A DNA stretch of 64,000 bases from assembly GCF_026210795.1 (NCBI RefSeq), contig NC_089430.1, positions 3,410,001 to 3,474,000 on the forward strand, given 5' to 3'. The notes below the pieces were generated by a model. That model was not told the origin of the DNA. It did no database searches and worked only from the letters and a program-made list of their open reading frames with translations. A program made the translations under genes and the position numbers. Origin of the DNA: Rhizophagus irregularis. Its lineage: Eukaryota > Glomeromycota > Glomeromycetes > Glomerales > Glomeraceae. This document shows, piece by piece, positions 1 through 12,182 of this stretch. Numbering within the stretch: position 1 is the first letter of the stretch; the number at the start of each line of letters is the position of its first letter.

Positions 1-2002
1 ATTTTAACAATTGTTCAAATCGTGCAGTTGAACTTCCAAGGGTAAGAAGACGGGCGCCAGACATAATTGCATTACGGCTAGTTTTTTTAGCATGCTTAGG
101 ATCTTGTACACGAATAACAGGTCCTACGTTCGGAAAAATTGGGCAGCTGAAATCAACTCCAAGTTTATTATTTTTAAAAGTCAACCGTTCGTCTATTGAA
201 TATGACTGAATTGCAACTTGGGCTTTAAATTCAACAATAGCACCATCTAATCCGATTAATAAAATTGGAAGGTTAAGCTGTGGTGCTATCTGAGTTAATA
301 ATTCTTGATGAAAGCTGGTTATGATTGACATGTTATCAGATCCGTTATTGGCAATTAATGCAATAACTACTGGAGGAAAGTTCGGCAATGGTATCTAATA
401 ATTTAAATAGTAAGTATCGTTACTTACATTATATAATTATTTTGAATAAACAAATTACCTGCAATATATAAGCGCGCACATCTTTTGCAATCGCTTTTTT
501 TGTTTTAATATTATTAATAATTGGTTGAATGTCCTCATATTTATTGATTTTAGTTTGTTCAGTCGATAGTGTTGACCCAACAATACAACCTAAAACAGGA
601 TTATAGCGAAGGGCAGGTTTCAATTTGGTATTATCAGACATAGCAACAATAGGTCCCCGATAATTTAATGTATCAATTAGCCTTTTAAATTTGGCAACAT
701 TTTCAAATGAAAGGTTAGGATTTGTGAGGGTGTCTTCATTATTAGTCCGAAGTTTACTAATTTTTATAAAAATTGTTAATATTTTAGAAAGGTTAACAAA
801 TGAAGCAAGCAAACTGAACTGAAGGATACCGTATATTTTGAATTGTACGTCCTTCCAAATTTTGGCGAAAGAGATCAGCAAGCCGAGATGAAACTTTCTA
901 ATATAATAAGAAAGTTTGTAAAATCTTCATTATATTGAATATTTTGCTTGCCCTTATTATTATCTTTACGAATTGCAGCTTGGACCATAACTTCACAGAG
1001 TCCTGTAAATACAGGTTTTTCTTTAAATGCACCATTGGTTGCTTTATTTGCTAATATAATCCATATACTTGAATCATAATTGTCCTTAATAACAGACCAA
1101 ATTTCATGAAGATCCTGATTTTGCAAATGTTTTTTTAAAGAATTATTTTCAAAATAGAATTTTGGTGTAAATTTAAGATTTTCAGGTGCCGGTTTTGGTA
1201 TAGTAAGACGATGTGCCAATATAGGATTGTATTTTAGTAAATAACATTCATTACAAATCGTTTTTCCAGAATCGGAATATCCTGTGCATTCTTTAGCGCG
1301 TACAGCAATGCCTATTAACAATATTTGGAAAAGATTTTCATTAATTGATCAATTAGAATAAAAAAATAACGTAAATAAATATTTACAATCTTTATCAACA
1401 CGCCATTGAGATTCTGCATAAATTTTTCGATTTAATGCACGTTTCTGAAATGGCTTAAGTTTTTTTCTTGTAAACTTATGAGGAAATTTTCCAGGATATA
1501 TTTCCTTAGCAATTATTTCAACACGACGAGCTCCACCATAACATGCAGGTGTTCTATCAACATATTTTGCAATCAAATCTGAACGCAATCCTAAACATGG
1601 CTTTCTTTTTCTACCAGTTTGATTAGTTGCTGGATTAATAATCTCTATATTAGCATTTTCTTTTTCATTAATTCCATCCTCATTTTCATCTACTGTAATA
1701 ATATCGTCATCATCCATTGCATCTTCTACCTCACTTTCCCAATCATTCCAATCATCATCTGAATTTACATCATCGTCATCTTTTTTATCAGTTGTTGTAG
1801 GATTAAAAAAGCATAAAATACTTTTTTGTTCATTTCGTTTACATCCCGGACCATTTGCATGGCGGTTAATGTAATCTTCGTCATATTTCCTATTAAGTTT
1901 TATTACAACTCCACATATGCAGATTACCTTTTTAGCACGTACAACTTTAGCAACAAATGGATGTCTTTGTAAACGTTGTTTTGAGTATTTCCAGCCACCC
2001 AT
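1..2002 (-). pseudogene. P-element/THAP9-like DDE transposase, frameshifted and cut by window edge
   Basis: I read four exons: 1387-2002, 830-1311, 459-756 and 1-394, with GT-AG introns at 1312-1386, 757-829 and 395-458. Exon 1 carries a Cys/His cluster (CICG...H...GPGC) and a long acidic Asp/Glu run. Later exons carry DDE-like blocks: an Asp in AMSDNTKL, an Asp in IGLDGAIVEF, and QDPKHAKKTSRN, which resembles the D-x-x-H-x-x-K-x-x-RN block of P-element/THAP9 transposases. A one-base frameshift near position 890 separates FLIILE from the following SSRLADLF block. The C-terminal part lies left of position 1. The start ATG at 2002-2000 is the first one downstream of low-complexity sequence; upstream in-frame Met codons exist. 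Superfamily placement is inference from the H-x-x-K-x-x-RN block and the 8-bp duplications of related MITEs. Confidence 0.6.
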
Positions 2003-2384
2003 AATGTGCATAAAAAATGTGTGTATATGAAAATAAAAGATAACAAATATGCAAAGATGATAACGATAATGTGTAAAGAATATGTATAGATAATGATAAT
2101 ATGCAAAGACAAAGATAATATGCATAAAAAAACGAAGAAACATTTTTTTATACTATTTTTATTATTTAATATATATAAAATATGATAATTGCCAGATTAG
2201 GTATTTGCTACGCAAACTCATAACCGAGTTTAGTTAAATTCATATTTTGTTACGCATCTAGAAATCTGACCAATTTAAAATTTAACTATTGGTTAAGCAA
2301 ATAAAAATCTCACATGGGGGTAAAATTTCTTATGACCGTTATGCAAATATAAATCTAACTTATTTATATATTGTTCGGGGTCCT
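1..2384 (-). mobile_element. P-like DNA transposon, one end visible
   Basis: The transposase gene lies on the minus strand and runs off the left edge of the window. Its upstream side ends at 2384 with the sequence CGGGGTCCT, which reads AGGACCCCG from the outside. The same AGGACCC terminus bounds three MITEs in this window (11520, 17209 and 23038), each with an 8-bp target duplication. An 8-bp duplication suits the P superfamily and also hAT. The far end and the second target copy are outside the window, so the 8 bases at 2385-2392 (ACTCTGAT) are only the predicted duplication. About 380 bp between 2003 and 2384 are AT-rich and non-coding. Confidence 0.55.
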
Positions 2385-2392
2385 ACTCTGAT

Positions 2393-2667
2393 TTTTAAGG
2401 TTGTACGATAATCTAATGTACACACTTTTATTTATTCCTTTTATAGTTTTTATAGTAATGTTTTTCCAAAAATAATATTTTATATAATATTAGAAAATTT
2501 CAAAGAATAAAATTAACAAAGTTGCGAATTTGCGAAATTTAAAATTTTCCAATACATTTAAATGGTGCTAACTTTATTTATATTTTAAAATTTTTTTTCA
2601 ATAGAAATGAATGGAACTACTTTATTAAAAAATGTGCAATAATACATTATTTGAAAACAATAAATTC
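2393..2667. other. AT-rich spacer, no gene seen
   Basis: This stretch lies between the P-like element end and the stop codon of the MULE gene. It holds poly-A/T runs only. TTGTACGAT at about 2401-2409 resembles the reverse complement of ATCGTACA near 7573 and may be a degraded MULE terminus. Confidence 0.4.
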
Positions 2668-5600
2668 CTATTCATCATGAACGACTGCCCCAAAATGTAC
2701 ACTTTGTAGCATAATTTCACGCACATTTTCAATTTGAATTCCTTTGTAATCTTCTTGAATCAATCTAACTGCCGCCTCAGGAATAAGAACTTCCTGCAAA
2801 TACTCCATTGGTGTTTGTGGTGATGCTAAAGACTTTGTTAAAATTTTTGTATCAATAAATAGCGTTCTTAAAGTTTCAGCGATTATAACAGCACCACGAA
2901 GTCCATAATAACCAGGCTAATTTGTTAATTGGTAATAGATTATTGTTAATTATAGAACATAAATGCATAAAATTAAATAAAAATATGAGTTACCTGAAAA
3001 TTCTCAATTCTATTCATGATACCCATAGGTGTATTGGCTTTATTCTTTCCAATTTCACGATATGCTCTCATAACATTTTCACGATAAACACTTTTGACCT
3101 TCTTTTTACAAATATCTAACAAATCAGATCGGAAAATTTCAACCCTTTTAGGAATAGCACTAAAATCTATTTCCATTAAATAACCTTTTTCAACACCATC
3201 TGGAATAATTTTTGTTTCTGCTATATGGATGCGACAAAATTTAAATTGTTCTACAACGTTTAGCTTTTTCCCCTGATATTTGACCAGTAGTTCTTTTAAT
3301 TTTGTAGATAAGAAAGAAGGTAATTTCTCCTCACAATAAGGACATACATCGGAAACCTTTAGTTATTTAGATTAGATTCAGTAAACTTCAATAACAAATA
3401 ACAAAAATGACTAAAATGTATAAAATTTTATTTACCGTTACATCCAGATCATCATTATCTTTATTGGAATTTTCTCTATTTGTCGTGTACTATATAAAAT
3501 TTATTGGAGTTATTGCATTTTATAATTAAATTAATTTAACGAAAATAAATCTTTTTACCATTATATTTGAAGGATTATTTTCTTTGTTTGAGATTTCCTC
3601 ATTTACAACGCGCTGTATATAAATAAATATGAAATTAATTATTTTGTAGCTATGTATACAATAAATAAATAATGAAAAATACTAATAAAATACCTTTTTT
3701 TTGGCTTTGTTTTTTGAGCACTAGATTCTATACTTGACTTTTTTCTTTTATTTGAGCGAACACCACCTTTTGCTTTTATATTCTGTGGATTTCTTATAAT
3801 ATTATCAGTTTCTCTAATCCAATTATTATTATATTCATTGTTAGCGGAAGTTATTTGTGCTTTTAATAAAATGGATAGTGATTCATTAAAAATTGGAGCA
3901 GTTTCGGGTTTTTGATTAACAAATCGCTGTAACCTCCAAATTGTACGATTAAGATTATATATATAATCTTATTCTAATTGTTCTAGTTGTATTACATTTT
4001 TAGAAGATGTAGCATAATGAGACTGTAGAGAATAGAAAGTTTTGTATTGATGCATAATTTCTACTTCTGTTGGATCTTTACACCATCGTAGCAAATACAT
4101 TTTTTTAGAAAATGAATCTAAATTGAGTTGTGTAGCAACGCATAATATATGACGACAAATTATTCCAGCAAAAGTCATGTATCTACATGTACAAGTAAAT
4201 AACTCATCTAGTAAATTATATTCTACAATTCTTTCACTACTTGAAGTTTCAAATCTTGTAACATGAAAAACCTTTAAATTTAACCCAGTATCTTGTAGAA
4301 TTAAACTTTAGTAAAAATAAATAAAATCAAATTAAATAATTATAACAATTGTATTTTAACAACTTAAAAAAAAAATTACCTTTCAGAGTCAACCAAAACT
4401 TCTTCACATTTATAACAAGAGGATTGTAATAATTGTTCTTGAAACTTCTTTAAAGCATAAATTGTTAATATTGAAGCTGCCTGTTTTTCAAATGGGCTAA
4501 TTGTCTTATATATTATATTTAATGTAGTTTCTTTATATTTGATAAATTCAACATCTTGTCTTCTACTATCTAATGCTGATTCAAAAGCATTGAGAAATCC
4601 TGACATAAAAGTGCTAGCATCCATATAGCCTTTCATTAAATTATTCATACTTTCCCCACGCTGAGTAGAGGACATTTCTCCCATAAAGACATCTTGGTTA
4701 TAGCAAATAACCCACTTTTCTTTACACTTTTCTAAAGTTTTTAAATAAGACGCAGCTTCTGGAAACATATTCTTTAAAGAATCCCATGCTAAACTAAAAT
4801 TTGTTTCATTAGTTTCATTTAAACAAGCGTAAAAATTATTTAAAAATGGCTTCCAATTAGAACTTAATTTTGAGATTAAATTTGTTGTAATGTTTTTTAC
4901 TAAATGCCATTGGCATAATCAGTGTTTTGTTCCAGCATTTTTAAATGTAATATTATATGCAGATGAAATTGCAGAATCATTGTCTGTAAGTAAAACTTTG
5001 GGAGCTTGATGATTAACCAATTGTAGAAATATATTAAATAGCCAAGTAAATGATTCTGTTGTTTCACTGTTCATCAATGCTCCGGCAAAACAAACACTCT
5101 GGCCATAATTATTTATACCTGTAAATATACCAAATGGTAGATCAAACCTATTTGTACGATAGGTATTATCAAAAATTATAACATCGCAAAATCTAGCATA
5201 GTTTATTCTTTGTTCTAAGAACATCCATATGGCAGATTCAAATTCATTTGTAATGGGATTAACTTTAACTACATATGCAAATTCATCATCTGCAGCTTTA
5301 TGCTGTTCTAATAATGTAACAAAATCTTGCGCATCAAAAATTTTTTGTTTTGTCGATCTATCTCCATAATTATATATAAAATTATAAATATCATCATAAA
5401 GACAAGTTATTTCTGGATGATCAAACTTTACTATGTTTCGAATGTCTGCTATTTTAGTTCCAGCTGCATGAAGATTGAAAATCTTTTCCTTAATATGTTC
5501 AGGTATTTCCCGATTATCTGGCATAAACTTTTTTACATGTAAAGGAATAAAACCATTGTTATGTGTTAAATTAATTTTAACTATAGTCCATAATCCATTA

Positions 5601-5935
5601 TCTTTAGATTTAATTCCTCTAACAATAAAAGGACAATTGCAGCATTGAGAAGCATGATTTCGAGAATTGTTACTGGTGTTGTTACTGGTAATATTTTCAT
5701 TTTTTTCATTTTTTTGCTTTATTGAACTTCCACTTCGTGAGCATACTATATCTCGCCATCTTATCTCTTTATTAAGTTCAAATTTTGCATGATCAAGTCG
5801 TACAGTAAATCCATGGTTTTGTGCATAGCTTTTTATATAAGTTTCAAAAGTAGTGTAATCTTTAAAAGTAACTCCTTCTTTAATATCTTGATTATTAAGA
5901 ACTTCAACATTTGTAGAGAAATCACTATTCGACAT
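2668..5935 (-). pseudogene. MULE transposase with FAR1-like, SWIM and RTC4-like domains
   Basis: The minus-strand gene starts at the ATG at 5935-5933. The N-terminal part is a FAR1/WRKY-GCM1-like zinc domain with a CCNCPF cluster. It is followed by a MULE DDE domain containing DVIIFDNTYRTN, LLTDND and LCQWH. A SWIM finger with CTCRY...ICRH lies near 4140-4200. The last exons encode a YCEEKLP...CRIH block and a PGYYGLRG...VLIPEAAVRLIQED block, which match my recollection of the RTC4-like domain. Introns are inferred at 4306-4379 and within 2925-3720. The reading frame is broken by a TGA at 4919-4921, where Trp fits next to LCQWH, and by a TAA at 3969-3971 inside otherwise continuous coding sequence. 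A MULE integrates by cut-and-paste with 8-10 bp duplications. No clear terminal repeats were found; weak candidates sit near 2401 and 7573. Confidence 0.75.
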
Positions 5936-5964
5936 TTTGTAAAAAAAATATATAATACTATATA

Positions 5965-7339
5965 CAGTCAACTCTCTTTATAGTCACACATTTGGGACAG
6001 TCCATATTTGGTGATTATAAAGAGATGTGACTATATAAAAAATTTCTTATATTAGTATATCATAATTCCGGCCAAAAATTAACATAATTTTGGCCAAAAT
6101 TATACTTAAAACTTTATTGTATTGTAACTCCTCCAATATTAATCGTAGAGAGATGATCTTACCGCCATTCGATTTGTCTTGATGAGACGGTTCTAATGGT
6201 ATAAAATACATCGAAATCCAATCACTAGATTAATTTCCGAAATTAAAAAAATATTAATGGTTTTTGTGTAATAACTCTGCTAATATTGATCCTAGAGAGA
6301 CGATCTTACTACCATTCGATTCGTCTTGATGCGACGAATCTAATGGTATAAAATACATCGAAATCCAATCACTAGATCAATTTCCGAAATTAAAAAATAT
6401 TAAATAGTTTTTAAGTAGTAACTCCGTCAATATTGATCATAGAGAGATGAGCTTACCACCATTCGATTCGTCTTGATGAGGCGATTCCAACGAGCTATTA
6501 ATCGTCTTTTTACAATCACTAGGTACCGAGATATTTAGCAAAATGTTAAATGGCGCAGTAAACGTAAATCAAGGAATATAATAATGCCGATGCTTAACAT
6601 TTTGTTGAATAACTCATCAGCCAGTGATCGTAAAAGGATAAAACTACTACCATTCGATTCGTCTCAGTGAGACGATTCTAACAAGCTATGGTACATCTTT
6701 GTACGATTATTAGATGCCAAGTTATTTAATATATTCTTTATATAACTGTGATTATAAACGGTTCTTTTTAATATAAGATTTTTGAGGATAGGTGTGATAG
6801 TGACTATAGATAGATTGTGACTATATAGGATAGATTTTAATAATACAGTCGGCTCTCGTTATAGCGAATTTTGATATAACGAATTATTTGGTATAACGAA
6901 TCTTTAGTGTTGTACCAATTTTAACATATAAAAAAAAATTTGCTATAACGAATATTACTAATTAAATGCTGTATACCGTTTAACGAAGTAAGTCTATAAA
7001 CTGTACATAATAAAATGACTCTTTTTATACCGAATTTCTTTTTATAACGAACTTTTTTTAATACAACGAAGATATTTTGTATAACATACGTTGTACATAA
7101 CATAAGAAATCATAATATACCACAATATACCAAAGTTTCATATGTTATACCAGATTTTCCCATTATATCGAAATTCGCTATATTTTATTAACGAATTTTC
7201 TTATAACGAAGGCCTGATTGGCCAAACCACCAACTTCGTTATATCGAGAGCCGACTGTAAAGTGTTTTGAACATTCAACTGGTGTGACTATATAGTAGAA
7301 TGTGACTATAACGGGAGTGACTATAGAGGGAGTTGACTG
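5965..7339. mobile_element. pogo/Tigger-like non-autonomous element (copy A)
   Basis: The ends read CAGTCAACTCTCTTTATAGT at 5965 and the inverted CTATAGAGGGAGTTGACTG ending at 7339, flanked by TA on both sides (5963-5964, 7340-7341). This is the Tc1/mariner-pogo pattern. No transposase ORF is present. The element contains four copies of the GATTCGTCT dyad motif (about 6160-6205, 6318-6350, 6455-6490 and 6645-6690). It sits 30 bp upstream of the MULE start codon. A second copy (B) at 25939 shares its sequence, so the family is dispersed. The inner part is interrupted at 6846-7257. Confidence 0.85.
6846..7257. mobile_element. second pogo-like MITE nested in copy A
   Basis: The ends are CAGTCGGCTCTCGTTATA and its inverse TATCGAGAGCCGACTG, with TA duplicated at 6844-6845 and 7258-7259. 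The interior is a degenerate run of TATAACGAA-type repeats with no ORF. Removing the element and one TA gives exactly the uninterrupted sequence seen in copy B, which proves the insertion and its 2-bp duplication. Confidence 0.88.
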
Positions 7340-7599
7340 TAATATATCACTAAATAAGAAATTTTAAATGAGAGAAATGAGAGAGAGAGATGATTATAAA
7401 TATAAACAATACTTTTATTATCCTATTGTATATGCACGTGATTTAAAAATTGTTTATTTCCTAATTTGTAACTATAGCACTTTAACTAGCACTTCATTTG
7501 ATTGTACCGGATTTACTAAATTTTACCAAAAATATGGTAATTTCAATTTTATTAATAAGGATGTACACTAAGATCGTACACATGATGCGTACGTTAAGA

Positions 7600-7690
7600 T
7601 TGTCCTACAGATTAGTTACGGCATTAAGACCTAATTACAGTATTACGATCTAATTATGGCATTACAACTTAATTACAGCATTACAACTTT
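7600..7690. repeat. short degenerate tandem repeat
   Basis: About five imperfect copies of a roughly 20-bp unit of the type TAATTACGGCATTACGACC run head to tail. The array lies between the pogo-like element and a transposase fragment. No function can be assigned. Confidence 0.5.
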
Positions 7691-8403
7691 TGCTTTTTAA
7701 TGTAGATAGGTTGCAACCTATTACATATGATACTGTGTCTTAATATTACAGTTACAGCTAACATCTTTACCCAGTATTGAATTAATCTTGCTCTATATGG
7801 TGCACAATCAATAAAAATCAACTGTATGGCTTCTTTGCTGGCTTTCATCTTTCCTTTTCCATTTTCACCTAGTCTTTTCAAATACTCATATATTGCACAT
7901 TTTTTGTTATATTCAGCAGCTGTTAAAATCTTCTGCTTTTCTTTAAGATCAGTCTTTAAATTTTCAATTCTTTCACCCACATCAAGTTGATTTTGTTTTT
8001 CCTCATCCATATCATCAAGAACGTCTTCAAAATCATCTGGTATTAGTTTATTATTCATAAAAGTTGATATTTTTATAGTTCCTTTTGCAGCTTTTGTAAA
8101 GAAGCCACTTGGTCTATATTTATCAAAATATGTTAATTTTTTTATTTTCCCAGTAAGATATAGTTCACGTTTTTTTTTTCCAAGTGGGTGTTATCTGACC
8201 AGGTTAACTCAAAAGGTTTATCTTCAAAAGCTTCTTTTTTATTTAATAAACTAAACTCTTCATCCCATTCACTGTCATTTTCATCACTCCATTCATCACT
8301 TAATTTATCACATCTATTAGATAGTCTTGGTCATTTTGTAAACTTTCTGTTATTATCTCGTAACTGTTCTTTTTCTCTAGTTTTTCTCTTAGATGGATGA
8401 GTC
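7681..8403 (-). pseudogene. N-terminal fragment of a transposase-like protein
   Basis: Minus-strand coding sequence starts at an ATG at about 8403 and reads a basic segment, then an acidic segment (DEWSDENDSEWDEEF), then a helical region with EYNKKCAIYEYLKRL and a block ending in PYRARLIQYWVK. I recall similar blocks at the head of DDE-type transposases repeated in Rhizophagus. A TGA near 8330 and at least one frame change between 8170 and 8060 interrupt the frame. The catalytic domain is absent, so this is a truncated relic. The family assignment is tentative. Confidence 0.45.
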
Positions 8404-8702
8404 ATTGTTGTTGCGTGGGGAAATTAATAAAAAAAAAAAATGCTATTTTCATATGAAATTCATATAATATTTATCCTGATCACCAGTTTGAAATTTTCCA
8501 TTTTTCCATATAGATCATATGATTTATTCTCGAACTTTCAGACTTAATAAAATTAAATTTTTATATTAATTCTTAAAAAGTAAACTGATAGAAATGTTCA
8601 GCATATGCTATTCTATTAATTTATTGTTTTAAATTTGCATTTTACTGCTTAATTCTTAACGTATAAAATTTTAAAGTCACATGATATTTTTGTGGTTTAT
8701 AG
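8404..8702. other. AT-rich spacer, no gene seen
   Basis: The stretch lies between two transposon relics of opposite orientation. Nothing beyond poly-A runs and AT-rich sequence is visible. Confidence 0.4.
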
Positions 8703-9957
8703 GTGACGCACACCATATGATTATTGCAACAAAAAAATGGAATGGCAATCTGCATGAAACTGCAGGCAAAAAATTTATTGAGTGACTGGCAGCATTAATT
8801 TGATATATCGATCCACATTTAGATAAGTTTTGTGCTCGTTCACTTCATCTTCCAGTTTTATTTCAAGAACTCTCATTATACAAATAAAATACCATTTATA
8901 ACCAATTCTATCATCATGGTAAACACAAAAAAGAAAAATTGTCACATGCCAAACTGGAAGAACTTGTTCAATCATTATTAATTTCAGTAACACAACCTTG
9001 GACTTGCAGTAAAGTTTGGGAACCAATTATTCAAAAGGTATTAGAATTAATTCAAGTTATCAAAAAATATTCACATTATCTTAATATAGCAAATGAGCGG
9101 ATGCAAGAAATTCATCACAGTGATGTTCTAGCTCAAGATCTAACTGTTGATCTTAAGGTCTATACAATTAATAGTATCATGCATATGAAAAGAAGATATG
9201 GCGAATTATCAGAATTTTTAAAAAGTAAAGAAGATTATGAATATGTTAATTTAGAATCTTTTCTTTCAAATGATGTTTTCAAAAAACATATATATATTAA
9301 AGAATTGCAATTTGATGTAGCAGTAACAATTTATCAGTATCACCAAGGCAACTATCTTGGAACATTAAACTATATTTGAAAAGTTCCTTCTTGTTTTAAT
9401 GACCAAGATGAGACTAAATTAGCGCAAATAATGGCTAGCTTACAAAAGCTTTTACCTAAATTTTACACATGACAAATGTGAAAAAATGCTCTTCATAAGG
9501 TAATTTTTTTATAATTTTCATATTTTTACATTAATATTAAAAATACCAATTTTAATTAAAAAAATCAAATTATAATATTTCCTCATTAAACAAGTTACTC
9601 CAGCAGTTTTACGTACTCTTTATTATGATTTTACCGGTGATGCAGCAGTTACAAATGATGTAATTAGTAAAGACTAAAGAGATTAAAAACTGTTTGCGTA
9701 TTATGCTAGCCTTAGAGGATCTGACTATTATAGTTGATTTTTGCATTAATAATGGATTTAAAGGATCCACATTTGACGCATTTTAGAATGAAATGGCTGG
9801 TTTTTTCAATGAGGTAAGATAAATTTAATTTTATTTGTCTTATTTTTCATATTTACCAATTCTAATTCGCATTTTTTATTTAATTTACTAAAATTTTAAC
9901 TTAAAAAATACTTGCAGTTGATGATCGTCATCACCATGATATTATGTATATGCCTTT

Positions 9958-10236
9958 CACTGGTAAAAAAATGATTTATCCTACACATATCTTACACATA
10001 TTGGGTACTTAAAATGTAGAAAATCATACACAAATAATACACATATCATACACATATCGGGTACTAATATATATATCATACATATATCAGGTACCTGATA
10101 GGTATACTATATATATAAGTACCCGATATGTGTATGATATGTGTATTATTTGTGTATGATTTTCTACATTTTGAGTACCCGATATATGTAAGATATGTGT
10201 AGGATATGTGTAGGATAGACCATTTTTTTACCAGTG
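9958..10236. mobile_element. CACTA-type fold-back MITE
   Basis: The ends read CACTGGTAAAAAAATG and the inverted complement. The arms hold degenerate TACACATATC repeats and fold back over most of the 279 bp. A 3-bp duplication TTT flanks it (9955-9957, 10237-10239). CACT(A/G) ends with a 3-bp duplication fit the EnSpm/CACTA group. Removing it restores the coding frame of the host relic (codons for Met-Pro-Leu-Ala-Met). Confidence 0.7.
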
Positions 10237-11519
10237 TTTGGCTATGTCAGTTCAGCATCTTCGTGATATTATAATCAAACGTTTGCAAAACAAATTTTCT
10301 ACTCCACTTCCTAATGAAATTCAAATTCCCTGTAGAAAATGGATTAGATTACAATTTTTTCCTACTAATCCCATTGGCCATTGCAGCTAGTGCAATCTAT
10401 TATACTGGTCGATTCAATGTCAAATTTCAAATTCAAACATGTCTTCTTCAGAAAAAACATTCTGATTTTCATTATTGTGCATGTTTGTTCTACTATTTGT
10501 GGGAATTTGCCATTCTTTTTCGGGACTATATTTGCTTAATTTGTGCAGATGACAAACACAAGGTTTCTATTGGTGAGGGAGTGGCTACTTCTACTGGAGT
10601 TCGTAACAAAAAATCCATGGTTCTAAAAAAAGCTAATTTGGTTGCATGTGATCACTATTTCACTAAATTATCATTGACACCTTCTGTTATTTTTATTTGC
10701 AAAGTTCCCTTAAGTATTGAAGAATCATTTTATGATAGACAAGTTTTTGTCTCTTATAAAGACACTATATTTCAATCCAGTACTGCTATCCGACATATAA
10801 CAGAATTTTTTAATACAATTTCTGCTTATTATTCACAAACAATTCCTCCCATTCTTTGCATTTATACTGATGGTAGTCTCGATCATTGAGTAACCTATGG
10901 ATTAGTCCAAATTTCTTTAATTTGTTTATTTCTTTGTGGGAATTTTGACATGTTAATTGCTTTCGTACAGTACCCCACCAAAGTTGAACAAATCCTGCTG
11001 AAAGAATTATGTCAATATTAAATTTGGCCTTACAGGGAGTAGCTTTAATATGAGAAACAATGTCAGAAGATATAGAAGTGTTGTTTGGAAAAGCTAATAC
11101 ACTAGAAGAAATCTGAAATCTTGCAACAAAATTACTTTAATTAGCAAGTGAATTGCAAAATTCAATTACTTTGATTCAAGAATTTCTTAAAGATCAAACA
11201 GAGAATCTTCGTTTACATAATGAACAATTTATTTGTTATGATCCAGCTCAAGAATTTGCCATTACAGAATTTTTCAATGTAAGTATTTATAGCGAAAATA
11301 TTTATGATTTTTAAATCAATACTTTATATTAATGTCTTTTTTTAATTAGACAATTTTAATAATTGATCAAACATTAAAAATATCAGAAACTACTGCTGAT
11401 ATTCTTTCTAAGAAAAATCTATTCCAAAATTTTATAAGAACTCATTGCAGGATATGCCATTATTATTTTCAGGTTCTATAAAAAATATTTTTGATTAATC
11501 TATAATACACTATTAAATA

Positions 11520-12182
11520 AGGACCCCGGACATCACATATATAACTTACATTTGAGTTTTAGCAAATTCAATCAAAATTAGGTTAAACTCATAATTTTAG
11601 AAAGAGTAAATTGATTGAAAATTAATTAATAGTCATAATTATGAGTTTTAGCAAATTGTATTGATTTTACAAAGTCATATTTTATATTTGAGCAAATTGG
11701 TACTTTTTTTTAAATTTAACTTATCCTTTGTTTTTAACTTTATAAATAATATTTTTAAAAATATTAGTTTCGGGGTCCGGGTCATATTATGGCCAAAATT
11801 AAGTATAATTCCGGCCAAAATTAAGTATAATTCCGGCCAAAATTAAGCATAATGTGGGCCAAAAACCCGTCCGTTTAGTTTCGCAACATTTTATTTTTTA
11901 ATAATTATTTATTTAATTTATTATTTTTATTAATTATTATTTTATCTATAATCTACATATTTTAATTATAAAAATTGGCAGTTTAATTTATATTAATCAT
12001 TTATTTTTTTATTGATAATAAAAAAAAGATTATTAACTCATATTTTGAGTTTTAGCAAATTAGTATAGATTTGAAATGTAATAATTTGATTTTTAGCAAA
12101 TTAGGTCTATTTTAGCAGGAGCAAAAAGTACTTAAATTCATGCAGATCAGTTATGAGTTATATATGTGATGTCCGGGGTCCT
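11520..12182. mobile_element. MITE with AGGACCCCGG ends, 8-bp duplication
   Basis: The ends are AGGACCCCGGACATCACAT and its inverse, extending about 25 bp. They are flanked by the 8-bp duplication ATTAAATA (11512-11519, 12183-12190). The 663-bp interior is non-coding and contains three tandem copies of a ~22-bp unit around AATTCCGGCCAAAATTAAG (11785-11870). It lies within an intron-like gap of the DDE-like relic. The terminus matches the end of the P-like transposase element at 2384. Confidence 0.85.

Noticed and set aside
7368-7571. Small plus-strand frame after the pogo-like element
   Set aside because: AT-rich, no similarity to anything recognised, and it overlaps a region likely belonging to the flank of the MULE.
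2401-7583. Terminal inverted repeats of the first MULE
   Set aside because: TGTACGAT...TGTACA words occur near both positions in inverted orientation, but similarity is short and no 9-bp duplication matches.
10000-10230. CRISPR-like array of TACACATATC repeats
   Set aside because: Repeats are degenerate, have no unique spacers and form the arms of a fold-back MITE in a eukaryotic context.
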